Positions 7,850 to 15,590 of a stretch of DNA of 34,551 nt are shown here, piece by piece. The notes below the pieces were generated by a model. The model was not told where the DNA came from. It searched no databases and saw nothing but the letters and a program-made list of their open reading frames with translations. The position numbers and the translations under genes were made by a program. The stretch covers positions 1 to 34,551 of the forward strand of contig CAJFNK010000032.1 of NCBI GenBank assembly GCA_904394685.1, read 5' to 3'. Source of the stretch: Candidatus Heritagella gallinarum. GTDB lineage: Bacteria; Bacillota; Clostridia; Oscillospirales; Acutalibacteraceae. Numbering within the stretch: the stretch's first letter is position 1; each line of letters opens with the position of its first letter.

Positions 7850-7867
7850 ATTTCCCGGCGCTTTGTT
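7833..7867. terminator. Bidirectional terminator
   Basis: AACAAAGCGTCGGG pairs with CCCGGCGCTTTGTT over 14 bp with one G-T pair. The 7-base loop contains the TAA stop of the DUF308 fusion gene. It also serves the convergent acetyltransferase gene. Confidence 0.85.
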
Positions 7868-7898
7868 CTTATATGGAGTCCGAAGGGACAGCTTTCTG

Positions 7899-8429
7899 TT
7901 ATTTGCTTGAAACGCCATACACTTCCCGATGAAGGATGGTTTGCCACGGGGAGAAAGTTTCAGCTTGCAGACTTTGGGGCCAGCTCATAATCATCAGCGG
8001 GATAGGCGGCTGTCCCTTCTGCATGGAGGGTTGGGTATAGGGAAAATCGTTCAGTGTAAGGCCGCAGCGCTGATAGAATCCAATCCGGCGCCGAGCGATT
8101 TCTGTTTCCGGAGGCTCAACTTCCAAGATAGCAGGCTTGTCTGATTCTTCCAACCAAAGTTGAAGCGCCTTTGCGCCGATACCATGGCCTCTGGCCGCTT
8201 CGTTCACTGCAAAATGCTCCAAAAATCGGAATGTGTCAAATTCCCACACAGCCAGAAATCCCAGAAACGTTCCATCATCGCTGCGAAGTATACGATAGCT
8301 GTATGATGTTTTTTCGAGTAAAGCCAGTTGATCTTCCCGGTTTCGGCGCTCGGTTGGCGGAAAAGCTTTTTCTAATAAAGAATATACAGCTTCAAAGGCT
8401 TCTGCTCGAGCCTTTTTCATGGATAACAT
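7899..8429 (-). CDS. GNAT-family N-acetyltransferase
   Basis: This 176-residue protein has the GCN5-related acetyltransferase fold. The acetyl-CoA pyrophosphate loop is R80-GHGIG (RGHGIGAKALQLW), preceded by the beta-4 strand FLEHFAVNEAA. The C-terminal part includes IGFYQRCGL, common in the family. It uses acetyl-CoA to modify an amine, but the acceptor cannot be read from sequence. AGGAGGAAATTCTT precedes the ATG. It is a single-gene unit with a near-consensus promoter. Confidence 0.88.
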   Translation of the reverse strand: MLSMKKARAEAFEAVYSLLEKAFPPTERRNREDQLALLEKTSYSYRILRSDDGTFLGFLAVWEFDTFRFLEHFAVNEAARGHGIGAKALQLWLEESDKPAILEVEPPETEIARRRIGFYQRCGLTLNDFPYTQPSMQKGQPPIPLMIMSWPQSLQAETFSPWQTILHREVYGVSSK

Positions 8430-8468
8430 AAGAATTTCCTCCTGAAATAAAGTGGACTCGTTTCATAA

Positions 8469-8497
8469 AGCATAGCCGATTTTGCATATAATGTCAA
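8469..8497 (-). promoter_or_regulatory. Promoter of the GNAT gene
   Basis: On the minus strand TTGACA (8492-8497) and TATGCT (8469-8474) are separated by exactly 17 bp. Confidence 0.75.
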
Positions 8498-8549
8498 TCA
8501 AGTGGAAACGGCAGAAAAGCAAGAATGAATCCATAATTTGGAATAAAGG

Positions 8550-8578
8550 TTGTAATCGGTGGATTTTTGGTGTATGAT
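8550..8578 (+). promoter_or_regulatory. Promoter of the Pro/Thr-rich surface protein gene
   Basis: TTGTAA (8550-8555) and TATGAT (8573-8578) are separated by 17 bp, 45 bp before the gene start. Confidence 0.65.
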
Positions 8579-8622
8579 AATGATACTATACTTATTTTGT
8601 CGTTTTAGGAGGTTTTTGCCAA

Positions 8623-9504
8623 ATGCAGAAACGAGGTTTTTTCCGTTTGCTGGCAGTGTCGGCCGCTTTGGTGCTGGTGATTTCGGCCTGCTGCATCACG
8701 GTTTTGGGTTATGAGCCTAATCATACTGAAGCAATGATGTATGAAGGCACTGTTACAAAAGATGAAAATAATCCCCCGGTTGAACCTACTGCTGATCCTA
8801 CAGAGCCTACACCTACGCCGGACCCTACCATAACTCCTACCCCTGAGCCTGTTGAGACCCCTACTCCTACACCGGATCCGGACCCGAACCCCACTATGAC
8901 CCCCACCCCTGATCCCACCGCTTCCCCAACAGCTCGCCCAACATCATCGCCTACGACTACGCCAGGCGATGATGAGCCCAATAATTCCGGCTCTCAGGGC
9001 AATTCTGGTAATGGAGGTTATAACGAAGATCCCGGTACTACTACCACCAGCGACCCGGTGAGTGGGCCGAATTTCAGCGACGACGATAACAGCGACCTGA
9101 TTGATGATGGTTCTGTTATCAGCAGCCTCCCCATCGAAGGCGAGCTGGACTCTCAGAACTCTGAAAGCGGAAGCGAAGCTTCTTCTCAGGCAGAAAGCTC
9201 CGAAGCTCCCAAAGCCAGCGGCAACAGCGGCAGCAGCTTTCTTCTGATTCTCGGCATTTCCCTGATTGTGCTGGGTGTGGCCGGTTTGGGAACCGTTGTC
9301 TATTTGCAGTTTATCCGTCCTAAAATGGCAGCCGGCAAAAAAGCAGCTATCGACGGCGAAACAGAACTCAGCAGCTTCTCAGACAGCTTTTCTCAGGTAG
9401 ACGCCAAAGCAGATACAGCCGAGATTGACATCAATAGTTATGACGCCGGAGCAGAAGATAATCTGAATCAGAATGATCTTGACCAAAAGGACGATCAGGA
9501 CTAA
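8623..9504 (+). CDS. Secreted Pro/Thr-rich single-pass membrane protein, function unknown
   Basis: I do not recognise a family for this 293-residue protein. Residues 5-28 form a signal peptide; ISAC within it could serve as a lipobox. Residues 51-114 are a PTP/DPTP low-complexity stretch of wall-spanning type. Residues 115-204 are rich in Gly, Ser, Asp and Glu. A single transmembrane helix follows (about 205-230), then RPK and an acidic 60-residue tail with many Asp and Gln, predicted to be cytoplasmic. There is no LPXTG sorting signal. The layout suggests a stalk that holds its N-terminus outside the wall, or a link between surface and cytoplasm. GGAGGTTTTTGCCAA precedes the ATG. It forms a single-gene unit. 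Confidence 0.8.
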   Translation: MQKRGFFRLLAVSAALVLVISACCITVLGYEPNHTEAMMYEGTVTKDENNPPVEPTADPTEPTPTPDPTITPTPEPVETPTPTPDPDPNPTMTPTPDPTASPTARPTSSPTTTPGDDEPNNSGSQGNSGNGGYNEDPGTTTTSDPVSGPNFSDDDNSDLIDDGSVISSLPIEGELDSQNSESGSEASSQAESSEAPKASGNSGSSFLLILGISLIVLGVAGLGTVVYLQFIRPKMAAGKKAAIDGETELSSFSDSFSQVDAKADTAEIDINSYDAGAEDNLNQNDLDQKDDQD

Positions 9505-9525
9505 GAGAATAATCAAATCTAACAG

Positions 9526-9556
9526 AAAAGCGAACCTTGCCTAAAGGTTCGCTTTT
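9526..9556 (+). terminator. Terminator of the Pro/Thr-rich protein gene
   Basis: AAAAGCGAACCTT pairs with AAGGTTCGCTTTT over 13 perfect base pairs around the loop GCCTA and is followed by T. Confidence 0.9.
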
Positions 9557-9559
9557 TGC

Positions 9560-9588
9560 TTGTCAAATCGTTTGGTTTGTGCTATACT
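9560..9588 (+). promoter_or_regulatory. Promoter of the ABC-F leader transcript
   Basis: TTGTCA (9560-9565) and TATACT (9583-9588) are separated by 17 bp. The predicted start near 9595 gives an untranslated leader of about 320 nt before the ABC-F gene. Confidence 0.75.
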
Positions 9589-9625
9589 GAACTAAAATTT
9601 AAAGAAAGGGTCAGGACTTATACAC

Positions 9626-9640
9626 ATGCGCATTTGCTGA
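9626..9640 (+). CDS. Possible four-residue leader peptide (MRIC)
   Basis: ATG-CGC-ATT-TGC-TGA follows CAGGA by about 10 bases and AAAGAAAGGG by 15. It lies at the head of the ABC-F leader, before two hairpins. Very short leader frames of this kind are known upstream of ribosome-protection ABC-F genes, where a drug-stalled ribosome alters folding. Whether this frame is translated is not shown. Confidence 0.4.
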   Translation: MRIC

Positions 9641-9670
9641 TTTTCTCACGAACAATTCTGTATTGCAGGA

Positions 9671-9689
9671 AGGTCTTGGAGCAAGACCT
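9671..9689 (+). promoter_or_regulatory. Leader hairpin 1 in the ABC-F leader
   Basis: AGGTCTTG pairs perfectly with CAAGACCT around a GAG loop. It is 31 bases downstream of the small leader frame and 50 bases upstream of the terminator hairpin. Confidence 0.6.
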
Positions 9690-9739
9690 CTGGTTTGTGT
9701 TGGAAAAAAGCAAAAATGCGTGCGTTTAGGTGCTGCTGC

Positions 9740-9774
9740 AGCCTGAAAGCACACAAGTGTTTTCGGGCTTTTTT
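9740..9774 (+). terminator. Attenuator terminator inside the ABC-F leader
   Basis: AGCCTGAAAGCAC (9740-9752) pairs with GTGTTTTCGGGCT (9757-9769) over 13 bp with two G-T pairs, followed by TTTTTT. It lies about 145 bp before the ABC-F start and after the promoter, so it would stop transcription early. GCACACAA (9749-9756) can instead pair with TTGTGTGC (9783-9790), a possible antiterminator that would break this stem. Confidence 0.75.
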
Positions 9775-9917
9775 GCGCCCTTTTGTGTGCGCTGTTTTGC
9801 GTTTTGCTGATAAGGCTTTCCTGCAAAATATCTGCTGTTCCCCCAAAATGATAAAGCTGCCTTGGGTGTTTGACGGGGTATAGAGGGGACTTGCAGTTTT
9901 TGATTGGAGGCTATCGT

Positions 9918-11543
9918 ATGTCAAAACAAGTGCTTTTGGCCAATAAGGTTATCAAATATTTTGGAGAACGTAAAATTCTGGAAATTCCGCAGCTCACGGT
10001 ATACGAGGGAGAAAAGATCGGGGTGGTTGGCGCCAACGGAGCGGGAAAGACGACCCTGCTCAACCTTTTGTCCGGCGAACTGGCTCCGGATGAAGGGACG
10101 ATTGTCCGAAATGTACCGGTTTGCTATTTCCATCAGTTTCAAACTGGCGGCGGACAGGCAGACGCCCGCTCACTGCGGGAGTTGGGTCTTTCAGGAAAGC
10201 TGGAACATGATACCCTGAGCGGCGGGGAAAAGACTCGTCTGGCGCTGGCCGGGATGGAAGAACGGGCTTTGCTCACTTTTGCCGACGAACCCACCGCAAA
10301 TCTGGATGCACAGGGAATCGAGATTTGCTGCCAGCGGCTGGAAAAATGCGAAACCTTGCTGCTTGTCAGTCACGACCGCTCGGTGCTTGACCGGTTGTGC
10401 AACCGGATTCTGGAGGTTCGTGATGGAAAAATCCAGATGTATCCGGGAAACTTTAGCGCTTACTGTCTGCAGAGGGAAGAACAGCAGCGCCGGGAATGGT
10501 TTGAGTATGAGCAATATCAAAAGGAAAAGCAGCGGCTGGAAACAGCCATTCAGCGACAGGCGCAAAAATCCGGCTCGGTAAAAAAGGCTCCTAGCCGCAT
10601 GGGAAATTCAGAGGCCCGGTTGCACAAGCGCTCTGCCAATGAAAGCGCCGAAAAGCTGGACAATGGGAAACGAGCGCTGAAAAGCCGTTTGGAGAGGCTG
10701 GAAGTTCATGAGCGACCCCGTGAGTTCCCCGAAGTGGCGATCGATTTTTCTCTGACAGACCCACCCGCCAACCGGGAAGTGATTACCGGTTCCAGAATCC
10801 AGCTGGCATATGGAGAAAACCGTATTTTCGATAATGCCTTTTTCTCCCTGCCCAGAGGCAGCAAAACGGCATTGATCGGAGAAAACGGAGCCGGAAAAAC
10901 AACGCTGATGAATCTGATTTATACCGGTGGGCGTGGCATCCGGGTGGTTCCCAAAGCTAAAATCGGCTTTTTCCGTCAAGGGCTGGAAAACCTAGATCTT
11001 GAAAAAACGGTGCTGGAAAATGTGATGGAGGATTGTGTCCAAAGCCAGCAGGTGATGCGGGGAATCCTCGCCCGGCTGCTGATTCGCCGGGACGACGTCT
11101 TTAAAAAGGCGGGGGTTCTCAGCGGGGGAGAACGGGTCAAGCTGTCTTTTGCCCATCTATTTGGTTCTCAAGCCAATGTGCTGCTTTTGGACGAGCCTAC
11201 CAACTTTCTCGATATGCCGGCGGTTCAAGCGCTGGAAGAAATGGTGCGCTCCTATCCGGGAACGGTGTTGTTTGTCTCTCATGACCGGGCTTTTGTAGAT
11301 CATTGCGCCACCCGAATCCTGCGTATTGAAAACCGAAAGCTCCAGTCGTTTGAAGGCAACCTGACCGAATGGGAGCAGGTACAGAAGAAGCCCCGTGAAG
11401 GCAGGCGAGAGGTTGACAGGGCACTGCTGGAGCTTCGGATTACACAGGTGATTGCTGCTTTGTCAACAGCGCAGGGGGAAGATAAAGAACGGCTGGAGAA
11501 GGAGTTTCAAGAGCTGATCGAGCAGCGTAAAAAAGCAAAATAA
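9918..11543 (+). CDS. ABC-F ribosomal-protection ATPase, antibiotic-resistance type
   Basis: This 541-residue cytoplasmic protein has two ATP-binding domains and no membrane helices. NBD1 has Walker A GANGAGKTT (38-46), signature LSGGEK (100-105) and Walker B FADEPTANLD. NBD2 has Walker A GENGAGKTT (321-329), signature LSGGER and LLLDEPTNFLD. Between them lies a charged helical linker (about 186-268) with SRMGNSEARLHK, a pattern I associate with drug-resistance ABC-F proteins such as the Msr, Lsa, Vga and CplR groups. These bind the ribosomal E site and displace macrolide, lincosamide, streptogramin A or pleuromutilin drugs. The ATG at 9918 follows TTGGAGG. The long leader with an attenuator supports drug-induced expression. 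Which drug class is involved cannot be read from sequence. Confidence 0.85.
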   Translation: MSKQVLLANKVIKYFGERKILEIPQLTVYEGEKIGVVGANGAGKTTLLNLLSGELAPDEGTIVRNVPVCYFHQFQTGGGQADARSLRELGLSGKLEHDTLSGGEKTRLALAGMEERALLTFADEPTANLDAQGIEICCQRLEKCETLLLVSHDRSVLDRLCNRILEVRDGKIQMYPGNFSAYCLQREEQQRREWFEYEQYQKEKQRLETAIQRQAQKSGSVKKAPSRMGNSEARLHKRSANESAEKLDNGKRALKSRLERLEVHERPREFPEVAIDFSLTDPPANREVITGSRIQLAYGENRIFDNAFFSLPRGSKTALIGENGAGKTTLMNLIYTGGRGIRVVPKAKIGFFRQGLENLDLEKTVLENVMEDCVQSQQVMRGILARLLIRRDDVFKKAGVLSGGERVKLSFAHLFGSQANVLLLDEPTNFLDMPAVQALEEMVRSYPGTVLFVSHDRAFVDHCATRILRIENRKLQSFEGNLTEWEQVQKKPREGRREVDRALLELRITQVIAALSTAQGEDKERLEKEFQELIEQRKKAK

Positions 11544-11549
11544 ACAGGC

Positions 11550-11582
11550 AAAAGGGCAGAAACCAGTTGGTTCTGCCCTTTT
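11550..11582. terminator. Bidirectional terminator
   Basis: AAAAGGGCAGA pairs with TCTGCCCTTTT, extended by ACC/GGT past a single bulged A, around AGTT. It separates the convergent ABC-F and GlpP genes. Confidence 0.85.
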
Positions 11583-11585
11583 GAA

Positions 11586-12167
11586 TTACATAAACCAGGT
11601 GTCTGTGCCGGTAGCGCTGACGCCACATGCGCCGGCCTGCAAGGCCGAGGTGATATCCTTTTTGTCGAGAATCAATCCGCTGGCAATTACCGGGATTCTG
11701 CTTTTCCGGCAAATCAATTCGATGATCCGGGGCATCACGCCGGGAAGGATTTCTATCACGTCCGGCGGTGTGGTTTCCAGCTGGCGACAGGCGGTTTCCA
11801 GCGCACGGGAATCGATGACAAAATAGCGCTGGATGGCCAACAGCCCGCACTGCTGTGCATAGTGGATGACGTTGGGACGGGTGCTGATGATGCCGTCCGC
11901 CTCGGTGTTAGCTCGGATAAAATCTACGGAGATTTCTTTGGCAATCATCCCGCTCACCAAATCCAGATGAACGACCGCCTTTTTTCCGGCATTGTGGATT
12001 TGGGACACAATTTGACCGATATCGCAGATGGTTCCATAGAGAATAAAAACCACCGTGCAGTCCGATTCCAGGCAGCGGGCAAGCCCCGCTTCATCTTTGA
12101 TAGCGGCAATTACGGGAGAATCTTCCAGCAGCTGGCGAAATTCCCGTATCCGTTCCACCCGGTTCAT
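11586..12167 (-). CDS. glpP: Glycerol-3-phosphate-responsive antiterminator, GlpP family
   Basis: This 193-residue protein is of the GlpP family, RNA-binding antiterminators that act on glycerol genes when bound to glycerol-3-phosphate. It has a TIM-barrel-like pattern: VVFILYGTICDI, KAVVHLDLVSGM, DGIISTRPNVIHYA, IEILPGVMPRII, IPVIASGLILDKKDI and the C-terminal phosphate-binding GACGVSATGTDTW. The length matches the family. GGAGGAACTACC precedes the ATG, which overlaps the stop of the upstream HAD gene by four bases. No glpF, glpK or glpD gene is in the window, so its RNA target is elsewhere. Pairing with a phosphatase of the HAD-IIA group suggests both respond to or act on glycerol phosphates. 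Confidence 0.88.
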   Translation of the reverse strand: MNRVERIREFRQLLEDSPVIAAIKDEAGLARCLESDCTVVFILYGTICDIGQIVSQIHNAGKKAVVHLDLVSGMIAKEISVDFIRANTEADGIISTRPNVIHYAQQCGLLAIQRYFVIDSRALETACRQLETTPPDVIEILPGVMPRIIELICRKSRIPVIASGLILDKKDITSALQAGACGVSATGTDTWFM

Positions 12168-12982
12168 GGTAGTTCCTCCAACAGGCGGGTAACTTCTTCC
12201 AGCGATTCACACACCATATCCGGCTGCACAGGGCTTTCACGCAAATCAGAAAGCTGGGTTTCGCCGCTGAGTACCAGAATGGATGTGACATCAGTGCCGT
12301 CTGCTACTTTGATATCGGTATAGAGCCGGTCGCCAATCACCGCAAGTTCTTCTTCTTTGCATCCGGTATGCTCCAAAAGATAATGCAGCGTATGGCGGGA
12401 GGGTTTCCCAAAAAATTCGGGCATCACACCCGTGGAGGCATGAATCAATGCCGCCATAGAGCCGCAGTCGGGGATAAATCCATCCTCTACTGGGCAGTTA
12501 AAATCTGGGTTTACGCCATAAATGGGTTTTCCCTCCCGGACAAAGCGGCAGGCCTTGGAGAGCTTTTCATAGGTGAGGGTAGTGTCAAACCCCAACACTA
12601 CCAGATCAGGGTCCTGCTGTACCAATGGGATGCCGCCCTGACGGAAGGCTTCTTCCAAATCGGGCGTCCCAACCAGATAGACCGTTTGGCCGGGATGGTG
12701 GCGGTTGAGCCAGTCGATGATGACGCCGTTGGAAATCAGCATTTTTTCTGCTGAAACCGGGATTCCCATTCGTTCCAGCTTTTGAAGATAAGAAGCGGCA
12801 TTTTTGGAGCTGTTGTTGGTGAAATAGCAATACTCCCGTCCAGTGTTCGTGACGGTTTGAAGAAAAGTAGGGGTAAAGGGAAATAGATGATTCCCCAGAT
12901 AGATGGTTCCATCCATATCCAGTACAAAGCAGCGGATTTTGCTCAGCAGCTTCTTTTTCTCCTCGTTGGTAACAGCGGTCAT
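12164..12982 (-). CDS. HAD-IIA family sugar/glycerol phosphatase (NagD/AraL-like)
   Basis: This 272-residue protein is a HAD-superfamily phosphatase of subfamily IIA. The nucleophile motif DMDGTIYLG gives D22 and D24, motif II is YFTNNSSK, and motif IV is GDRLYTDI. The large cap between them matches the NagD/AraL type, and NPDFNCPVEDGFIPDCG is a typical IIA segment. Family members hydrolyse small phosphates such as glycerol phosphate, nucleotides or sugar phosphates. GGGGGAATTACC precedes the ATG. It is first in an operon with GlpP, which points to glycerol-3-phosphate as one possible substrate; this is an inference. Confidence 0.88.
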   Translation of the reverse strand: MTAVTNEEKKKLLSKIRCFVLDMDGTIYLGNHLFPFTPTFLQTVTNTGREYCYFTNNSSKNAASYLQKLERMGIPVSAEKMLISNGVIIDWLNRHHPGQTVYLVGTPDLEEAFRQGGIPLVQQDPDLVVLGFDTTLTYEKLSKACRFVREGKPIYGVNPDFNCPVEDGFIPDCGSMAALIHASTGVMPEFFGKPSRHTLHYLLEHTGCKEEELAVIGDRLYTDIKVADGTDVTSILVLSGETQLSDLRESPVQPDMVCESLEEVTRLLEELP

Positions 12983-12992
12983 GGTAATTCCC

Positions 12993-13043
12993 CCTTGGTT
13001 GATTCTTTACCCACTATATCAAATCTGATGGATAGATGCAAGC
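12993..13043 (-). promoter_or_regulatory. Promoter of the HAD-GlpP operon
   Basis: On the minus strand TTGCAT and TATAGT are separated by 17 bp within this span. The CIRCE element lies directly upstream of the -35 box, so a bound HrcA could touch this promoter too. Confidence 0.55.
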
Positions 13044-13044
13044 T

Positions 13045-13071
13045 TTAGCACTAAAATATAAAGAGTGCTAA
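13045..13071. promoter_or_regulatory. CIRCE element (HrcA operator)
   Basis: TTAGCACTA (13045-13053), a 9-bp AT spacer and GAGTGCTAA (13063-13071) match the CIRCE consensus TTAGCACTC-N9-GAGTGCTAA with one mismatch in the left arm. HrcA represses heat-shock genes through this site. It lies between the HAD operon and hsp20, 211 bp before the hsp20 start. Confidence 0.9.
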
Positions 13072-13094
13072 AATTAATAATCAGTTCATATATT

Positions 13095-13122
13095 TTGATA
13101 TTTTTTGTAACAAAGCTAGAAT
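13095..13122 (+). promoter_or_regulatory. Candidate hsp20 promoter
   Basis: TTGATA (13095-13100) and TAGAAT (13117-13122) are separated by 16 bp, 23 bp downstream of the CIRCE element. The start near 13129 would give a leader of about 150 nt. The remainder of the 300-bp gap is AT-rich with no gene seen. Confidence 0.5.
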
Positions 13123-13282
13123 AAAATAAAGTTGTTCCAAAAGAACAGAGGTTAGCAAACCCAAGAATTACAAAAGAGTATCGAAAAGAAAGAAGACGAT
13201 TCGGATGTTTATGAAATAGTTTACAATTCAGATATTTTGATATTAATCACTTTTCAGATTCATATGTAATGGAGGAATTATT

Positions 13283-13717
13283 ATGTTTGAAATGATGCCT
13301 TATGCTTTTAACCACAACCAGAGCCTGTTGGATTCCTTTGCAGATTTTGAGAAAAACTTTTTTGGCGAGCTTGGCCGTTCGGCCAGCAGCTTCAGCACAG
13401 ATATCCGGGATAACGGCAATGAGTATGTTCTGGAAGCAGAGCTGCCCGGTTTCAATAAAGAGGATATCCAGGTGGAAGTGCAAAATGGTCAGTTGATGAT
13501 CAGTGCCAAACATGAAGAGAAGCAGGAGGAAAAGGATGAAAAATCCGGCCAGTATATCCGCCGTGAACGCAGATATGGTTCATTCCAGCGCAGCTTTTCG
13601 TTGGATGGCATTGATCCTGATGGAATCGAAGGTTCCTATCAGGATGGCGTTTTGAAGTTGGTTCTCCCTAAAGAACAGCCTGCTGCGCCGGTTTCCCATC
13701 GCATTGAAATCCACTAA
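13283..13717 (+). CDS. hsp20: Small heat-shock protein, Hsp20/alpha-crystallin family
   Basis: This 144-residue cytoplasmic chaperone has the alpha-crystallin domain at about residues 35-130. Family patterns are YVLEAELPGFNKEDIQVEV, GQLMISAKHEEK and GSFQRSFSLDGIDPDGIEGSY with GVLKLVLPKE at the end of the domain. The short N-terminal arm and C-terminal tail are typical of Clostridia Hsp18-like proteins. Such proteins bind unfolding proteins and hold them for refolding. TGGAGGAATTATT precedes the ATG. The upstream CIRCE element suggests HrcA control, and a strong terminator follows. Confidence 0.95.
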   Translation: MFEMMPYAFNHNQSLLDSFADFEKNFFGELGRSASSFSTDIRDNGNEYVLEAELPGFNKEDIQVEVQNGQLMISAKHEEKQEEKDEKSGQYIRRERRYGSFQRSFSLDGIDPDGIEGSYQDGVLKLVLPKEQPAAPVSHRIEIH

Positions 13718-13726
13718 TCAGAAAAC

Positions 13727-13763
13727 GAAAGACCCGGTTCCCTGATTGGGAGCCGGGTCTTTC
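13727..13763. terminator. Bidirectional terminator
   Basis: GAAAGACCCGGTTCCC pairs with GGGAGCCGGGTCTTTC over 16 bp with one G-T pair around TGATT. It serves hsp20 and the convergent GH13 gene. Confidence 0.9.
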
Positions 13764-13769
13764 TTATCG

Positions 13770-15590
13770 TTATCGAATCCGATACAGCGAAGCCTCATAG
13801 GGACGCAGTTCTTCTTCTATTCCCTCATAGTTGCTCAAAAGCAGTTCCATTCCGTCTACCGGACGTGGACGCTTACAAGGTTGATTGCTGAGATTGATTT
13901 CCACATAAAATGTGCCGTCTTTGTCAGAACGGGTATATCCCATGAAATCATGCAGTTCAGGCTGCTCGGCGGTAAAATCGCCATATACCAGTGTTTTGTA
14001 CTGATGACGCAGAGCAATCGCTTTGCGGTAAAAGCTGAAAATGGAGTTTTCGTCCTCCACTTCCTGCTTTGCGTTGCGCAGTTCATAGTCATCCGCCAGA
14101 CGCAGCCAGGGAGTGCCGGTGGTAAAGCCGGCATTTTTGCCATCTGTCCACTGCATAGGAGTACGGGCTTGGTCACGGGTGCCGGGCGCTACGTAAGCAA
14201 ACGCTTCTTCGGGGGTCTGACCCTTGGCAAGAAGGCTCTTATACATATTGATAGCCTCCACATCCCGGAATTCTTCCGGCCCATTAAAGCTGGTGTCCCG
14301 CATGCCCAGTTCCTGTCCCTGGAACAGATAGGTGGTTCCCCGCAGGGTCATTTCCAGCAGCGCCATCAGGCGGGCAGTCTTTTCACATTCGGCTGGGTTA
14401 CGGCTGATTTTGTTCAGGAAACGGGGATTGTCGTGGTTGTCAAACACCAGCGTGTTCCAGCAGTCGGTGTCCTCGTTTTCCTGAATCGGCAGCAGGAATT
14501 CCTTTAAGTAGTTCAAATCATATGCGTAGTCGTCGTATTTATTATATCCAGGCTGCTCCAGATGGCTGAAACAGAACACGGTGTTCAGCTCCTGTGCGCT
14601 GTGCATAGAAATGCAGTTCGTGGTGCGTGCGCCCAATCCACAGCCTTCTCCCACCGTGTAGCTGTCATAAAGCGAGAAAGCACGGCGGTTCAGGTCTTTC
14701 AGGTATTCGTGCAGCCGGGGGCCATAAAAATACTGTTCCATTCCCAAAAGGCCGAAAAGCGGGTCGCCGTCCGGCAGTCCGGGGAATTTGGAAATCAGGT
14801 TGATGACGTCCAGCCGGAAGCCATCTACGCCTTTTTTCAGCCACCAGTTCAAAATCTCCACCACTTCTTCCCGAAGCTTTGGGTTTTCCCAGTTCAAATC
14901 CATCTGCTTGCGGCTGAACAGATGCAGTGCCCATTCGTCCAGCTCCGGATAGTAATTCCAAGCAGGCTCTGAGAAGAAGGACTGCCAGTTGTTGGGCGGG
15001 ATTCCCTCGCCACGCCCTTTGCGCCAGATATAATAATCCTTATAGGGGGAGTCAGGGTCGTGCAGTGCAGACTGGAACCAGCGATGCTCATCAGAAGTAT
15101 GGTTGAGCACCATGTCCATAATCAGCTTCATGCCCCGCCGATGGACTTCTTCCAGAAGGTGGTCAAAATCCTCCATGGTTCCATAATCAGGATGGATTGC
15201 CCGATAGTCCCGGATGTCATACCCGTTGTCGTCGTTAGGGGAATCGTATACCGGGCTGAGCCAGACAACATCAACCCCTAACTCTTTGAGATAATCCAGC
15301 TTGGAGATAATGCCGGGGATATCTCCGATGCCGTCGCCGTTGCTGTCGCAGAAGCTCATGGGGTAGATCTGGTAAACAACGGCCTCTTTCCACCATTTTC
15401 GCTCATATTCCCCGTGAATTGGGACGTGGATAGGCAGCTTTGTGGCGTCCACCAATTTCCACAGTGGTTCCAGCCGCTCAATTTCTTCCGGACTAAAATC
15501 CTCCGGTACCCTTCCTTTAATGCCGAACTGTTCCAGAAGATCCAGAGCAAGCGGCTGTTTCAGGAGTTCACGCAGGTTGTATTTTTCCAT
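13770..15590 (-). CDS. GH13 alpha-glucosidase (oligo-1,6-glucosidase-like)
   Basis: This 606-residue enzyme belongs to glycoside hydrolase family 13, subgroup of oligo-1,6-glucosidases and related alpha-glucosidases. The catalytic barrel starts at KWWKEAVVYQIYP (about residue 65). Conserved blocks are DMVLNHTS (159-166), GFRLDV with nucleophile D261, VGEG with acid/base E315, and FDNHDNPRF with D387. No signal peptide is present, so it probably cleaves imported short alpha-glucosides in the cytoplasm. Residues 1-60 are an extension before the usual start, containing KLPIHVPIHGEY. The ATG at 15590 follows AAGGAGGAACCATC, so the extension is translated. No sugar transporter lies nearby. The exact linkage preference is not readable. 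Confidence 0.9.
   Translation of the reverse strand: MEKYNLRELLKQPLALDLLEQFGIKGRVPEDFSPEEIERLEPLWKLVDATKLPIHVPIHGEYERKWWKEAVVYQIYPMSFCDSNGDGIGDIPGIISKLDYLKELGVDVVWLSPVYDSPNDDNGYDIRDYRAIHPDYGTMEDFDHLLEEVHRRGMKLIMDMVLNHTSDEHRWFQSALHDPDSPYKDYYIWRKGRGEGIPPNNWQSFFSEPAWNYYPELDEWALHLFSRKQMDLNWENPKLREEVVEILNWWLKKGVDGFRLDVINLISKFPGLPDGDPLFGLLGMEQYFYGPRLHEYLKDLNRRAFSLYDSYTVGEGCGLGARTTNCISMHSAQELNTVFCFSHLEQPGYNKYDDYAYDLNYLKEFLLPIQENEDTDCWNTLVFDNHDNPRFLNKISRNPAECEKTARLMALLEMTLRGTTYLFQGQELGMRDTSFNGPEEFRDVEAINMYKSLLAKGQTPEEAFAYVAPGTRDQARTPMQWTDGKNAGFTTGTPWLRLADDYELRNAKQEVEDENSIFSFYRKAIALRHQYKTLVYGDFTAEQPELHDFMGYTRSDKDGTFYVEINLSNQPCKRPRPVDGMELLLSNYEGIEEELRPYEASLYRIR

Noticed and set aside
8721-8981. Gly/Val-rich minus-strand frame opposite the Pro/Thr stretch
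   Set aside because: It is the reverse reading of the PTP repeats; no start signal is seen.
9716-9883. Cys-rich frame of 55 codons running through the ABC-F attenuator
   Set aside because: It has no good ribosome site, runs through the terminator stem, and its composition follows from the hairpin sequence.
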